Shown in pieces: positions 8,065 through 16,354 of a DNA stretch of 58,962 nt. The notes beneath the pieces were generated by a model, which had not been told where the DNA came from, did not search any database, and saw nothing but the letters and a program-made list of their open reading frames with translations. A program made the position numbers and the translations under genes. Source of the stretch: JAHHUA01 sp036635475. Lineage in GTDB: Bacteria; Bacillota; Clostridia; Oscillospirales; Ruminococcaceae. Location: contig JAVWQH010000009.1 of the NCBI GenBank assembly GCA_036635475.1, forward strand, positions 1-58,962, written 5' to 3'. How positions within the stretch are numbered: the first letter of the stretch is position 1; each line of letters starts with the position of its first letter.

Positions 8065-9120
8065 ATGAACATCAAAGACCTTCTTTCAGATGCTGTTTCT
8101 ATGGGGGCTTCTGATATTTTCATCGTTGCAGGACGTCCGATTGCTTTTGCCATTAATAATGTAATAACTGATATGGCAACAGAAAAATTAATGCCCGATG
8201 ACACAGAAAACCTAATAAAACAGATTTATTCTATGTGTCCAAACTACAATATGGATAATCTATTGAAAATCGGCAATGAAGATTTTGCATTTGCTATTGC
8301 AGGAATATCAAGATTCAGAGTCAGCACATATATGCAAAGAAACAGCTATGCTGCCGTTATTCGTGCAATTTCATTTGAGATGCCCGACCCAAATCAGCTG
8401 CAAATTCCTGAAACAATTCTTTCTTTAGCCGATTGTAAAAAGGGACTTGTTTTGGTTACAGGCCCTGCCGGAAGTGGAAAATCAACAACACTTGCTTGTA
8501 TGATTGACCGCATTAACACTAATCATTCGGGGCATATAATTACCCTTGAAGACCCTCTTGAATATCTTCATAAACACAAAAAAAGCATAGTTAGTCAAAG
8601 AGAAATCTTTATTGACTGCCCAAGCTATATTTCCGCACTTAAATCTGCTTTACGTCAAAAACCAGATGTTATTTTGCTTGGAGAAATGAGAGATTTGGAC
8701 ACTATTTCCGTTGCTATGACAGCGGCTGAAACAGGACATCTTATCCTATCCAGTCTTCACACAATCGGTGCTGCAAACACCATTGACAGAATTTTGGACG
8801 TTTTCCCTTCTGACCAACAGCGACAAATTGCCGTTCAACTTGCAATGATACTTCAAGCTGTTGTTTCTCAGCAATTACTGCCGACAGTTAATGGGAAGCT
8901 CGTACCGGTTTTTGAAGTAATGACTGTGAACTCCGCCGTCAGAAATATGATTAGAGAAAATAAAATTCATCAGCTTGATAATGTTATTGCATCGTCTGCC
9001 GCTGATGATATGTTCAGTATGGATTCAAGCATATTGAAACTTTATAAGCAAGGAATAATCAGCAAATCCACAGCTTTAATTTATGCAGCAAATCAAGAAA
9101 CATTATCAAGAAAATTATAG
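8065..9120 (+). CDS. pilT: PilT-type pilus retraction ATPase
   Basis: 351 residues, with TTGGAG then ATG at 8065. Motifs in order: N-terminal PilT domain (DAVSMGASDIFI), Walker A (GPAGSGKSTT), Asp box (ITLEDPLEYLH), Walker B region (LRQKPDVILLGEMRDLDT), His box (AAETGHLILSSLHT) and the PilT signature region (AVRNMIRENKIHQL). PilT is a cytoplasmic hexameric ATPase that depolymerises type IV pili. It is the only pilus ATPase in the operon; no PilB/GspE extension ATPase is present in the window. It is the last gene and is followed by a terminator at 9148-9188. Confidence 0.88.
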   Translation: MNIKDLLSDAVSMGASDIFIVAGRPIAFAINNVITDMATEKLMPDDTENLIKQIYSMCPNYNMDNLLKIGNEDFAFAIAGISRFRVSTYMQRNSYAAVIRAISFEMPDPNQLQIPETILSLADCKKGLVLVTGPAGSGKSTTLACMIDRINTNHSGHIITLEDPLEYLHKHKKSIVSQREIFIDCPSYISALKSALRQKPDVILLGEMRDLDTISVAMTAAETGHLILSSLHTIGAANTIDRILDVFPSDQQRQIAVQLAMILQAVVSQQLLPTVNGKLVPVFEVMTVNSAVRNMIRENKIHQLDNVIASSAADDMFSMDSSILKLYKQGIISKSTALIYAANQETLSRKL

Positions 9121-9147
9121 TTCACTTTAAATATTTTATTTTAAAAA

Positions 9148-9188
9148 AGAAGTTTTAATCTCCTTAAATTGGTGATTAGAACTTCTTT
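9148..9188 (+). terminator. Terminator of the pilus-like operon
   Basis: Stem GAAGTTTTAATC / GATTAGAACTTC (one mismatch) is followed by TTTT, 28 bp after the pilT stop. Confidence 0.75.
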
Positions 9189-9204
9189 TAATTTATGATA
9201 TCAA

Positions 9205-9246
9205 TAAAAAATCGACAAACACTGAAACTAAACTCAGTATTTGTCG
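9205..9246 (-). terminator. Terminator of the LysR gene
   Basis: On the minus strand CGACAAATACTGA and TCAGTGTTTGTCG form a 13-bp stem with one mismatch. It is followed by a six-T tract, just after the LysR stop. Confidence 0.8.
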
Positions 9247-9263
9247 CTTAATTAATTATTAGT

Positions 9264-10163
9264 TTAATAATTAAAATTATATTTTTTAATTTCTTCTATG
9301 AAAATTTCAGCTTGTCTTGTGAGAGGTCTGTTTTTTCTTGTTACGATGTAAAAAGGTCTTTCCATTTTTTCTTCAAACTCAAAGCTAAGCAATTTTCCAA
9401 AAGAAACAAAATCGCTCACAGCACATTTTGATACAACAGAAATTCCCATACCGTTCTTGACGGATTGTATAACGCCCTCGGTACTCTCCATTTGGGTTAT
9501 AACTTTTAATTCCTTTGTATTAACTCCATATTTCAACAAAGTTGATTCCATTTCGCTTCTTGTACCTGAGCCTTTTTCTCTTGAAATAAATGGATACTTG
9601 AATAATATAGATAGCAATTCTGGGGTAGTAATATTTTTAAATTCCTCTGAATTTGGGGTAATGAGAACCAATTCGTCCATAACAAAGGGTTGAAAATCAC
9701 AAGTACTCTTATCAATTTTTGTACCGCAAATTCCAACTTCAACTTGCATATTTTCAACTCTTTCAACAACACCATTACTATCAAGTTGATTAATTGAAAC
9801 AAAAATATTAGGGTATTCATTTGTTATTTGAGGCAATACCTCCGGAATTATATATTGAGCGGGTACAGTTGAAGACGCAATTTCTAATGAACCACAAACT
9901 TTATCGGAATATTTTTTTATTTCTTCAATGGATTTATCTCTCAATTTCAAAATTTGCATTGCATGTCCATAAAAAATTTTTCCAGCTTCTGTTGGGAAAA
10001 TTCCTTTCGGTGCACGCACAATCAGTGGAACTCCAAGCTCATCTTCTAATGAGCCAATATGTACGCTGACTGTTGGTTGAGAAATGAAAATAGCTTCTGC
10101 TGCCTTAGAAAAACTTCTATATTTAATAACATAAACAAATGCTTCTAGCTGTCTAAAATTCAT
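9264..10163 (-). CDS. LysR-family regulator, selenium/sulfur-metabolism-like subgroup
   Basis: 299 residues, with AAAGGG seven bp before the ATG. The N-terminal winged helix-turn-helix (FRQLEAFVYVIKYRSFSKAA...SQPTVSVHIGSLEDELGVPL) is typical LTTR. The effector domain (SSTVPAQYIIPEVLPQ...VGICGTKID...DELVLITPN...REKGSGTRSEMESTL) most resembles the clostridial group called selenium-metabolism-associated LysR, related to CysL/YeiE. No selenium genes are nearby. The gene is transcribed away from the flavoprotein-like/Cys-rich pair, with a 269-bp gap, the standard arrangement for a LysR regulator and its target. Cys residues at VCGSLE, VGICG, KSTCDF and SKCAV could matter for sensing but are not a proven motif. 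Confidence 0.85.
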   Translation of the reverse strand: MNFRQLEAFVYVIKYRSFSKAAEAIFISQPTVSVHIGSLEDELGVPLIVRAPKGIFPTEAGKIFYGHAMQILKLRDKSIEEIKKYSDKVCGSLEIASSTVPAQYIIPEVLPQITNEYPNIFVSINQLDSNGVVERVENMQVEVGICGTKIDKSTCDFQPFVMDELVLITPNSEEFKNITTPELLSILFKYPFISREKGSGTRSEMESTLLKYGVNTKELKVITQMESTEGVIQSVKNGMGISVVSKCAVSDFVSFGKLLSFEFEEKMERPFYIVTRKNRPLTRQAEIFIEEIKKYNFNY

Positions 10164-10432
10164 ATCAATACCCTTTCCGTTTGCTTTATTCGATTAAAAA
10201 TTACCTAACTTACTATATATTATATCAATACCACTTACCAAAATCAAGAGAAAAACAGAAAAAGCTTAAATAAAAAATATATAAATACAAATTTTCATTT
10301 ATAAACACTATATATTTTTATTTACTTTCCCCCTCTAATCTTTGTGTCATTATTAGCACTTCCCGAATAGTATATGGTAGACATTGATTGTCTGTGGAAT
10401 ATTAAATTGATAAGATAAGCGGTGAAAATGTT
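10164..10432. other. Divergent intergenic region between LysR gene and its likely target
   Basis: 269 bp of AT-rich DNA without an ORF of note. It must hold both promoters and the LysR operator. A candidate T-N11-A site cannot be chosen with confidence by eye among many AT-rich options. Confidence 0.5.
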
Positions 10433-10795
10433 ATGGGAAATTTGCGTTCAGAAGAAATGATGGAAGTCATAAATAGTGGAAGATTTTGTCGAGTTGCTAT
10501 GTGTATGAATCAAAGAGCATATGTTTTTCCTATGTGCTATAAAACTGAGTGTATTGAAAATTCTCTTTATATCAAACTTACTAGCATATGTTCTGACGAA
10601 TCAGTTGAATTACCTCTCGATAATCCCCTTATCACAATTGAATTTGAATTTATAGGAGGGGATTATATCTATACAGTGAATTTAGAAGGTCTTATTACCA
10701 AAATCTGTGTAGATGATAATTCAAAATATAATATCTTAGTTAAACCTTTGGAGTTAAATGGAAGATATTTTAAAAATTGCGAATGTATGATTTAA
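10433..10795 (+). CDS. Short pyridoxamine-phosphate-oxidase-fold (flavin-binding-like) protein, Cys-rich
   Basis: 120 residues, with GGTGA before the ATG. The start (LRSEEMMEVINSGRFCRVAMCMNQRAYVFPMCY) matches the opening of the split-barrel family of small FMN-binding proteins (NimA/PNPOx-like), where a helix and the first barrel strands recognise flavin. It is shorter than the usual 150-160 residues and lacks the C-terminal extension. It carries eight Cys, including a C-terminal Cys-Glu-Cys four residues from the end, unusual for the family. It is 25 bp upstream of the extremely Cys-rich gene and opposite a LysR regulator. A redox or metal-related role together with that protein is inferred. 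Confidence 0.6.
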   Translation: MGNLRSEEMMEVINSGRFCRVAMCMNQRAYVFPMCYKTECIENSLYIKLTSICSDESVELPLDNPLITIEFEFIGGDYIYTVNLEGLITKICVDDNSKYNILVKPLELNGRYFKNCECMI

Positions 10796-10820
10796 AATTA
10801 AAGAAGGATAGGTGAATTAT

Positions 10821-11204
10821 ATGTCTTGCAGATGTAATATTTCAACTAAAGTTTATGACTGTAGCAGTTGCTCATCTAGCAATGCAAGTATAATGGATTT
10901 TCTTAATTGCGATTCTTGCTGTTATTCAGCAGAAGATATAATTGCAATGCTTCCACAAGGTCAATGTTGTAATAACGGCTGCAATAATAGTTGCCATAAC
11001 GGCTGTAATAATGGCTGTAATAACGGCTGTAATAACGGCTCAAATAATGGCTGTTGCAGACCTAGATATTGTAGACCTTGCTGCTGCTGTTGCTGTTGTT
11101 GCTGTAAATGTCCACGCAATCATTGCTGCCAAGAAAATGAGAATACATGCGGTTTCAATGATGACTGCGGATATTTTGAAAATTGCAACCGTTGCCCAAG
11201 ATAA
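10821..11204 (+). CDS. Extremely cysteine-rich protein with nine consecutive Cys
   Basis: 127 residues. GTG at 10812 lies within the AAGGATAGGTG ribosome region, so ATG at 10821 is the start. About 33 residues (26%) are Cys. The N-terminal part (residues 1-55) has CRC, CSSC and CDSCC pairs. The centre has six to seven NNGC-type tetrads. Next comes RPRYCRPCC leading into nine Cys in a row encoded by mixed TGC/TGT, then KCP, HCC and a tail with spaced Cys. There is no signal peptide. The mixed codons show the Cys run is not a simple DNA tract. I recognise no family; metallothionein-like metal binding or a structural disulfide role are possible. A terminator follows at 11281-11307. Confidence 0.75.
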   Translation: MSCRCNISTKVYDCSSCSSSNASIMDFLNCDSCCYSAEDIIAMLPQGQCCNNGCNNSCHNGCNNGCNNGCNNGSNNGCCRPRYCRPCCCCCCCCCKCPRNHCCQENENTCGFNDDCGYFENCNRCPR

Positions 11205-11280
11205 TCTCAAAAAATTTTAATTTCCAAAACAGCTACTAAACATTTAGTGATTATCTTGTTTAAAATCCAGAATAAATTTT

Positions 11281-11307
11281 AGGACCTCGCTGAATTTGCG
11301 AGGTCCT
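11281..11307. terminator. Bidirectional terminator
   Basis: Perfect 10-bp stem AGGACCTCGC / GCGAGGTCCT with a 7-nt loop, lying between converging genes and flanked by T-rich sequence on both sides. Confidence 0.85.
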
Positions 11308-11313
11308 TGTTAA

Positions 11314-13428
11314 TTATATGTCTATTTTTTCCCAACCAATATCAATTAAATCTCCATCATTGAGCGGAGTTGTGTAGCTTGCATTTTCGCCATTAAGCTT
11401 AATGGAAACATTACCTTGTGGGTTTTTTAAATCAATATCTGCAAATGCTGTTGCCTCAGCAAAAAGAGGCATTGCCCCATTTCTTCCAACAGGCATTTTT
11501 TGCTGAAATCCATTTATAATAACTGATATTGAATTGCGTTCGCCCATCATTTTTGAGCTAAGTTCATCTTTTTCCTCTTCATTTTTAGGCTGTGTAACTT
11601 CGGGCTGGATAAATATTTTTTCAGCTTGCTTTTTTTTACAAGTCAAAACATCTCCATTTTGTAGCTTGTACATAAGTCCGACTTTTTCCTCTGATTTGTA
11701 AAAATCATTATCAGAAACAGAAATATGAGCAAAAACAGCAGCATCAAAAACGGTTTTTATCGTTGTTGTTTTGATAATATCATAATTTTTAATTATATAA
11801 TCAAATGTTGCATTTTCGCCGTTTACTGTTGCAAAAGTTTTTAGCGGAATAATATTATGTTCAAGTATTGCCTCCCCTTCACCATGGGAATTGACAATAT
11901 CATTTATCGTTATATTAGCATTTTCGCCGTTTTCACCATATGTAACCTCGATTTTGTCGCCGGTTTTAACTTCAGTCCTTATATTTGCCTCTTGTGAATT
12001 GACAAGTATTTTTCCGTGAACCGACATTCCGCCATATTGTGTTATCTTTTTTCCGTCCAATTCATAGATAAGACTTCTTCCGCTTAACCCAATCAATTGC
12101 TTAGATTTTATTCCTCCAAGAGATAAAACGTCGCTGACTGTAACTGCATCTTTGTCAAAAATTCTAATTCGTTCGCCGTTTAATGTAACAGAATAAAAAT
12201 CAAAACTCTCTTTTCCAATTGCAGTTAATGCAATACCGATAGGTGTTACATATTGAGGATTATTGAGATTTTCCAAATCTCCCTTAACATTTTTTAAGTA
12301 GTTATTGCTCTTTATTGCAACCCTGTTTTTATCCATTTTCAGCCTGTCGGCAATACAATTTGAAATGTTGGGAATAAGACTTCCTCCACCTGCCAAAAAA
12401 ATTGCAGTTGGTGCAGTCTTGTTTATTTCAATAATTTTTTGGCATATAGTTTCAACTAAACTATCCAGAGAACTGGACAAAGCCCCGAATACTTCATCAT
12501 AGGTTTTTTCATAGGAAAATCCCAATATGTCTGTAAAATGGAACTTTTCTGTATTATTTGAAAGGGATATTTTTATTTTTTCTGCTGTTTGGAAATCCAC
12601 CAAGAAAGTTTTAATCAGTGATTCAGTAATTTCATCGCCTGCTATAGTTGCCATTTCATAAGAAACAACTGTGCCGTCCCTTGATATTGCAATATCGGAA
12701 GTACCTGCACCTATATCAACTAATGCTAAATTTAACATTCTAAGTTCTTCCGGAATTAACGCATTAATTGCTGCAATTGGCTCTAGCGTTATTGTTTTTG
12801 CCTTTAAATCAGCCTCATTCATTGCAGTATATAAGCTTTCAACAACCGTACTTGGCAAAAACGCAGCAATTATTTCAATTCTCACATTTTCGCCTTTATG
12901 ACCAACTAAATTTGTAATCGGATACTTGTCCAATGTTTGTGTAACAACACTATGTCCAACACAATAAAAATCTTTTTTGTCCAGTGAACTGTCTTCAATT
13001 GTTTTTAATGCCCCTTGAACAGCTTCCATTTCAAGTGACGAGATTAGTTCCTTAGTTATTGGAATTGTGGAGTCAATTTTTCTTTCACAAAAGCTGTTTT
13101 CTGTTATTAAAGCTCGACCTGCTGCTGCAATTGAAACTTCTTTTAATTGCAAATTATTTCGTTCTTCAAGCTTTTTCTTAACATTTAAAACGACTGCGGA
13201 AACCATACCTATATCCTGAATTTGACCGTCTACCATACATCTGTGAGAATGGTTTTGTATCTCGCTGTCAATAACATTAAAAAATTCTCCGTCAAAATAT
13301 CCAATTAAACCGATAACTGACCTTGTACCAATATCCAATGCAAATACAATATCTTTTTCACTTAAATCTGGAATAATAGCATTCTCCACTGCCTTAATTT
13401 TCATAACAGGAGTTATTTTTATAGCCAT
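11314..13428 (-). CDS. FtsA-like actin-fold protein with long C-terminal extension
   Basis: 704 residues from the ATG at 13428 (GGTGG ribosome site; the frame opens earlier at TTG 13443). The N-terminal ~400 residues carry FtsA/actin-ATPase motifs: phosphate 1 (FALDIGTRSVIGLIG), an SHS2-like region (VSIAAAGRALIT), phosphate 2 (LVDIGAGTSDIAI) and adenosine (AIFLAGGGSLIPNI). Classical FtsA is about 420 residues. Here ~280 further residues follow, beta-rich with repeated short blocks (LNGERIRI, VNGENATF, LNGENASY) that look like ubiquitin-like or SLBB-type folds. No ftsZ or division genes flank it, so it is probably a paralogue of FtsA with another membrane or envelope role. It appears to be transcribed alone. 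Confidence 0.75.
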   Translation of the reverse strand: MAIKITPVMKIKAVENAIIPDLSEKDIVFALDIGTRSVIGLIGYFDGEFFNVIDSEIQNHSHRCMVDGQIQDIGMVSAVVLNVKKKLEERNNLQLKEVSIAAAGRALITENSFCERKIDSTIPITKELISSLEMEAVQGALKTIEDSSLDKKDFYCVGHSVVTQTLDKYPITNLVGHKGENVRIEIIAAFLPSTVVESLYTAMNEADLKAKTITLEPIAAINALIPEELRMLNLALVDIGAGTSDIAISRDGTVVSYEMATIAGDEITESLIKTFLVDFQTAEKIKISLSNNTEKFHFTDILGFSYEKTYDEVFGALSSSLDSLVETICQKIIEINKTAPTAIFLAGGGSLIPNISNCIADRLKMDKNRVAIKSNNYLKNVKGDLENLNNPQYVTPIGIALTAIGKESFDFYSVTLNGERIRIFDKDAVTVSDVLSLGGIKSKQLIGLSGRSLIYELDGKKITQYGGMSVHGKILVNSQEANIRTEVKTGDKIEVTYGENGENANITINDIVNSHGEGEAILEHNIIPLKTFATVNGENATFDYIIKNYDIIKTTTIKTVFDAAVFAHISVSDNDFYKSEEKVGLMYKLQNGDVLTCKKKQAEKIFIQPEVTQPKNEEEKDELSSKMMGERNSISVIINGFQQKMPVGRNGAMPLFAEATAFADIDLKNPQGNVSIKLNGENASYTTPLNDGDLIDIGWEKIDI

Positions 13429-13516
13429 AATCTCTACCACCAATCTTTATTAAAATAAAGTGTGACTAAAATCTTCATTTTGTACCATTATGTAAATTAT
13501 TATACCATTTTAGCAG

Positions 13517-13553
13517 AAAAAAATCAAAGCAATATTAAAATTGCCTTGATTTT
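13517..13553 (-). terminator. Terminator after the metal ATPase gene
   Basis: On the minus strand AATCAAGGCAAT pairs with ATTGCTTTGATT and is followed by TTTTTTC. It lies 12 bp beyond the cadA stop. Confidence 0.75.
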
Positions 13554-13565
13554 ATCATAAATTTC

Positions 13566-15764
13566 TTAAGATTTAATTTTAAGGGTACGAATTGCGTTTA
13601 AAATAGCTAAAATTGAGACTCCAACATCGGCAAAAACTGCTGTCCACATTGTTGCTTCACCCATTGCGCCCAAAATCATTACAATTATTTTAACCCCTAA
13701 TGCAAAATAAATATTCTGATATACAATTTGCATAGTTTTTCTTGATATTTTAACAGCTTGAGCAATTTTTGATGGTTCATCAGTCATAATGACAATATCC
13801 GCAGCTTCTATTGCAGCATCTGAGCCAATTCCGCCCATAGCAATCCCGATATCCGCTCTTGCTAAAACAGGTGCATCATTTATTCCATCGCCGACAAATG
13901 CAACTTTCTTATTCTTTCCACTTTTTGAAAGGAGGCTCTCAAATAAATCCACCTTATCTTTTGGCATCAGTTTTCCGTATGCTAAATCAGCATTAATCTC
14001 TTCCTTTACTCTTTCAACAGCATTTTCATTATCCCCCGACAATATAACGGTTTTACTTATTCCGAGCTTTTTTAAATTGGATATAGCGATTTTTGCATCA
14101 TCTTTTATCTTATCTAAAAGTGTTATTGCTCCAATATATTCGCCGTCACAGGCAACAAAAATAGCCGTTGATGTTGGAATATAATCAGGATTTGCACCTT
14201 GTTCGGACATCAAAATTTTATTTCCAACTGCAATAAGTCTGCCATCTATTATCGCCGTTACACCTTTTCCTGCATAATCTTTTGTTTCAACCACTTCGCT
14301 TTTGTCCTTGCTTATATCATAAGCTGACAATATTGACTTTGCGATTGGGTGTACTGAACTTTTTTGAGCCAACGCCGCCAATCTCAAAAGTTCATTTTTG
14401 CTTATATTTTTAGGAATTATCTCGTCTATGCTGAACTCGCCTTTTGTGAGTGTTCCTGTTTTGTCAAAAACGATTGTATCAACTTTTGCTAAACTTTCAA
14501 GATAATTCCCGCCTTTAACCAATATTCCTGATGCTGATGCACCGCCTATTCCACCAAAAAAGCTCAAAGGCACTGAAATTACCAATGCACATGGACAGGA
14601 AATTACCAAAAATACCAATGCTCTGTAAAACCATTCCGAGAAAATCTCTCCCGATATCAAAATCGGCGGAATTACTGCAATCAAAATTGCTATTAAAACA
14701 ACTGCCGGTGTATAATATTTTGCAAATTTTGTGATGAACTTTTCTGTTGTGGATTTCTTTGTTGCTGATTCTTCAACCAATTCCAAAATTTTTGATACTG
14801 TTGAATTTTTATATTCATTTTTGACTTTTGCTACAATTCTACCGCCAATATTTATCGTTCCGCTTTGTATTTCATCATCAATTTTAACATCTCTTGGCAA
14901 GCTTTCTCCTGTTATCGCTGATGTGTCAATTGAGGACATACCCTCGATTATCACGCAATCAAGAGGAACTTTTTCCCCTGTTTTTATTGCAATTATATCC
15001 CCCACTTGGACAATATTCGGGTCAACAGAGTTTTCTGTTCCGTCTTTAATCAAATTAGCGTGGTCTGGTTTGATGTTCATAAGTTCGGATATGGATTTCC
15101 TTGATTTGTCCACTGCCCAATCTTGGAAAAGTTCTCCCACTTGATAAAACAGCATAACTGCAATACCTTCGGGATATTCCCCGATTATAAATGCACCGAT
15201 TGTTGCAATTGCCATCAAAAAGTTTTCGTCAAAAACTTGACCTTTTAATATATTTTTGCCTGCACTTAAAAGTACATCTCCGCCTGCAATTATATAGCTT
15301 GCAAAAAATATTATGAATTTTCCGATGGTTTCATCTGGTGCAAAAAAGCCTCCCATCAGCAAAAGAAAAGCAAAAATCAAACGTTTTATTTTGAATGAAT
15401 TTGTGTTTTCACTTTGAGTATGGTTGTGCGTTTCAATTAAATTATCATCACAATGTAAATCCTCGCAACTATCGTGATTATGACTGCAACCGCAGCTTTC
15501 CTCATTGCAACGGCTCTGGCCTTCAATATCTTGGCTATGCTCTTTGGAAATTTCGTTAAGTTTTACATTGTGTTTTTCTGCAAGCTTAAAAACTTTTTCA
15601 ATTGTATCAGAATTTTCCTGTGAAATTGCAATGCTCAACCTTTTTGTCATAAAAGTTAGTGCAACACTTTCAATATTCTCGATTTTTTCAATTTCACGTT
15701 CAAGCTTTGCCCCACAATTTGCACAGTCTAAATTTTCAACCGCATATATTTTTCTAATACTCAT
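13566..15764 (-). CDS. cadA: Zn2+/Cd2+/Pb2+-translocating P1B-type ATPase
   Basis: 732 residues. An N-terminal HMA domain has the metal pair Cys14-x-x-Cys17 (DCANC). A Cys/His-rich linker follows (residues ~85-120, with NEESCGCSHNHDSCEDLHC). Then come the membrane segments, the TGES phosphatase loop, the CPC ion-binding motif (VISCPCALVIS), the phosphorylated Asp (FDKTGTLTKG), an HP motif (SVHPIAKS), GDGINDAPVLA and a last helix with ADVGVS, whose Asp marks the Zn/Cd/Pb group. The pump exports divalent soft metals across the membrane. It lies 9 bp downstream of an ArsR-type repressor gene and is clearly in one operon with it. Confidence 0.93.
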   Translation of the reverse strand: MSIRKIYAVENLDCANCGAKLEREIEKIENIESVALTFMTKRLSIAISQENSDTIEKVFKLAEKHNVKLNEISKEHSQDIEGQSRCNEESCGCSHNHDSCEDLHCDDNLIETHNHTQSENTNSFKIKRLIFAFLLLMGGFFAPDETIGKFIIFFASYIIAGGDVLLSAGKNILKGQVFDENFLMAIATIGAFIIGEYPEGIAVMLFYQVGELFQDWAVDKSRKSISELMNIKPDHANLIKDGTENSVDPNIVQVGDIIAIKTGEKVPLDCVIIEGMSSIDTSAITGESLPRDVKIDDEIQSGTINIGGRIVAKVKNEYKNSTVSKILELVEESATKKSTTEKFITKFAKYYTPAVVLIAILIAVIPPILISGEIFSEWFYRALVFLVISCPCALVISVPLSFFGGIGGASASGILVKGGNYLESLAKVDTIVFDKTGTLTKGEFSIDEIIPKNISKNELLRLAALAQKSSVHPIAKSILSAYDISKDKSEVVETKDYAGKGVTAIIDGRLIAVGNKILMSEQGANPDYIPTSTAIFVACDGEYIGAITLLDKIKDDAKIAISNLKKLGISKTVILSGDNENAVERVKEEINADLAYGKLMPKDKVDLFESLLSKSGKNKKVAFVGDGINDAPVLARADIGIAMGGIGSDAAIEAADIVIMTDEPSKIAQAVKISRKTMQIVYQNIYFALGVKIIVMILGAMGEATMWTAVFADVGVSILAILNAIRTLKIKS

Positions 15765-15773
15765 AAAATTCTC

Positions 15774-16121
15774 CTATTCATTTATATGTTCAAACCCTTG
15801 GTCAATTATAGTTTTGATATGGCTGTCTGCAAGAGAATAATAAACAATTCTGCCTTCACGTCTGAACTTCACAAGCTTTGCCTGCTTTAACAAACGAAGC
15901 TGGTGGGAAACGGCTGATTGGCTCACCGAAAGAATTTCTGCAATATGAAATACACACATTTCAGATTCAAAAAGAACAAATAATATCTTCATTCTTGTTG
16001 AATCAGCAAAAATTTTGAAAAGCTCCGCTAAATCATATATCATTTCATCTTTGGGCAAAAGTGCCTTGATTGCGTTTGTATCGCAGATATTATCAGTTGG
16101 GGTATTAATATTTTCGTTCAT
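15774..16121 (-). CDS. ArsR/SmtB-family metal-sensing repressor (CadC-like)
   Basis: 115 residues from ATG 16121, chosen because AAAGGAAG lies just upstream; 12 extra residues in the same frame are unlikely to be translated. The winged helix (FKIFADSTRMKILFVLFESEMCVFHIAEIL, then SQSAVSHQLRLLKQAKLVKFRREGRIVYYSL) is canonical. The CVFH segment in the third/fourth helix recalls the Cys-containing metal box (ELCVC) of CadC. The C-terminal DSHIKTIIDQGFEHINE carries the His/Asp/Glu positions of the alpha-5 Zn site of SmtB/CzrA. It likely represses itself and cadA until Zn or Cd binds. Confidence 0.9.
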   Translation of the reverse strand: MNENINTPTDNICDTNAIKALLPKDEMIYDLAELFKIFADSTRMKILFVLFESEMCVFHIAEILSVSQSAVSHQLRLLKQAKLVKFRREGRIVYYSLADSHIKTIIDQGFEHINE

Positions 16122-16141
16122 TTTTATCTTCCTTTCAATAT

Positions 16142-16191
16142 ATGAACAACTGCTCATACGTTCATTATATCAATCTTTCGCTGTTTGTCAA
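16142..16191 (-). promoter_or_regulatory. arsR-cadA promoter and operator
   Basis: On the minus strand TTGACA (16191-16186) and TATAAT (16169-16164) are 16 bp apart. An imperfect palindrome ATGAGCAGTTGTTCAT (16157-16142) and outer arms ATGAAC...GTTCAT overlap the start region. This is the ATGA-N-TCAT dyad form used by SmtB/CadC-type repressors. Confidence 0.8.
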
Positions 16192-16265
16192 TAGAAAAAC
16201 AAAAATAGCCATAAGCTTGCATTTTCCAATTATATTAATCAATGGTTTTCAACTTAACTACAAAG

Positions 16266-16324
16266 AAAAATACACCCTTATTTCTATCGGTTAAACTGCC
16301 GATTAAAAATAAAAGTGCATTTTT
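16266..16324 (-). terminator. Long imperfect hairpin, likely terminator of hlyIII
   Basis: Arms beginning AAAAATACAC and ending GTGCATTTTT fold around an inner ATCGG/CCGAT stem. It lies 31 bp beyond the hemolysin III-like stop and upstream of the arsR promoter. Confidence 0.6.
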
Positions 16325-16354
16325 ATTAAAATTTGAATGGTAACCTAAAAATTA

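Noticed and set aside
10942..11220. Overlapping frame of 92 codons inside the nine-Cys gene
   Set aside because: It arises from the repeated NNGC codons in another frame and has no ribosome site. The Cys frame has one, and Cys pairs outside the repeat.
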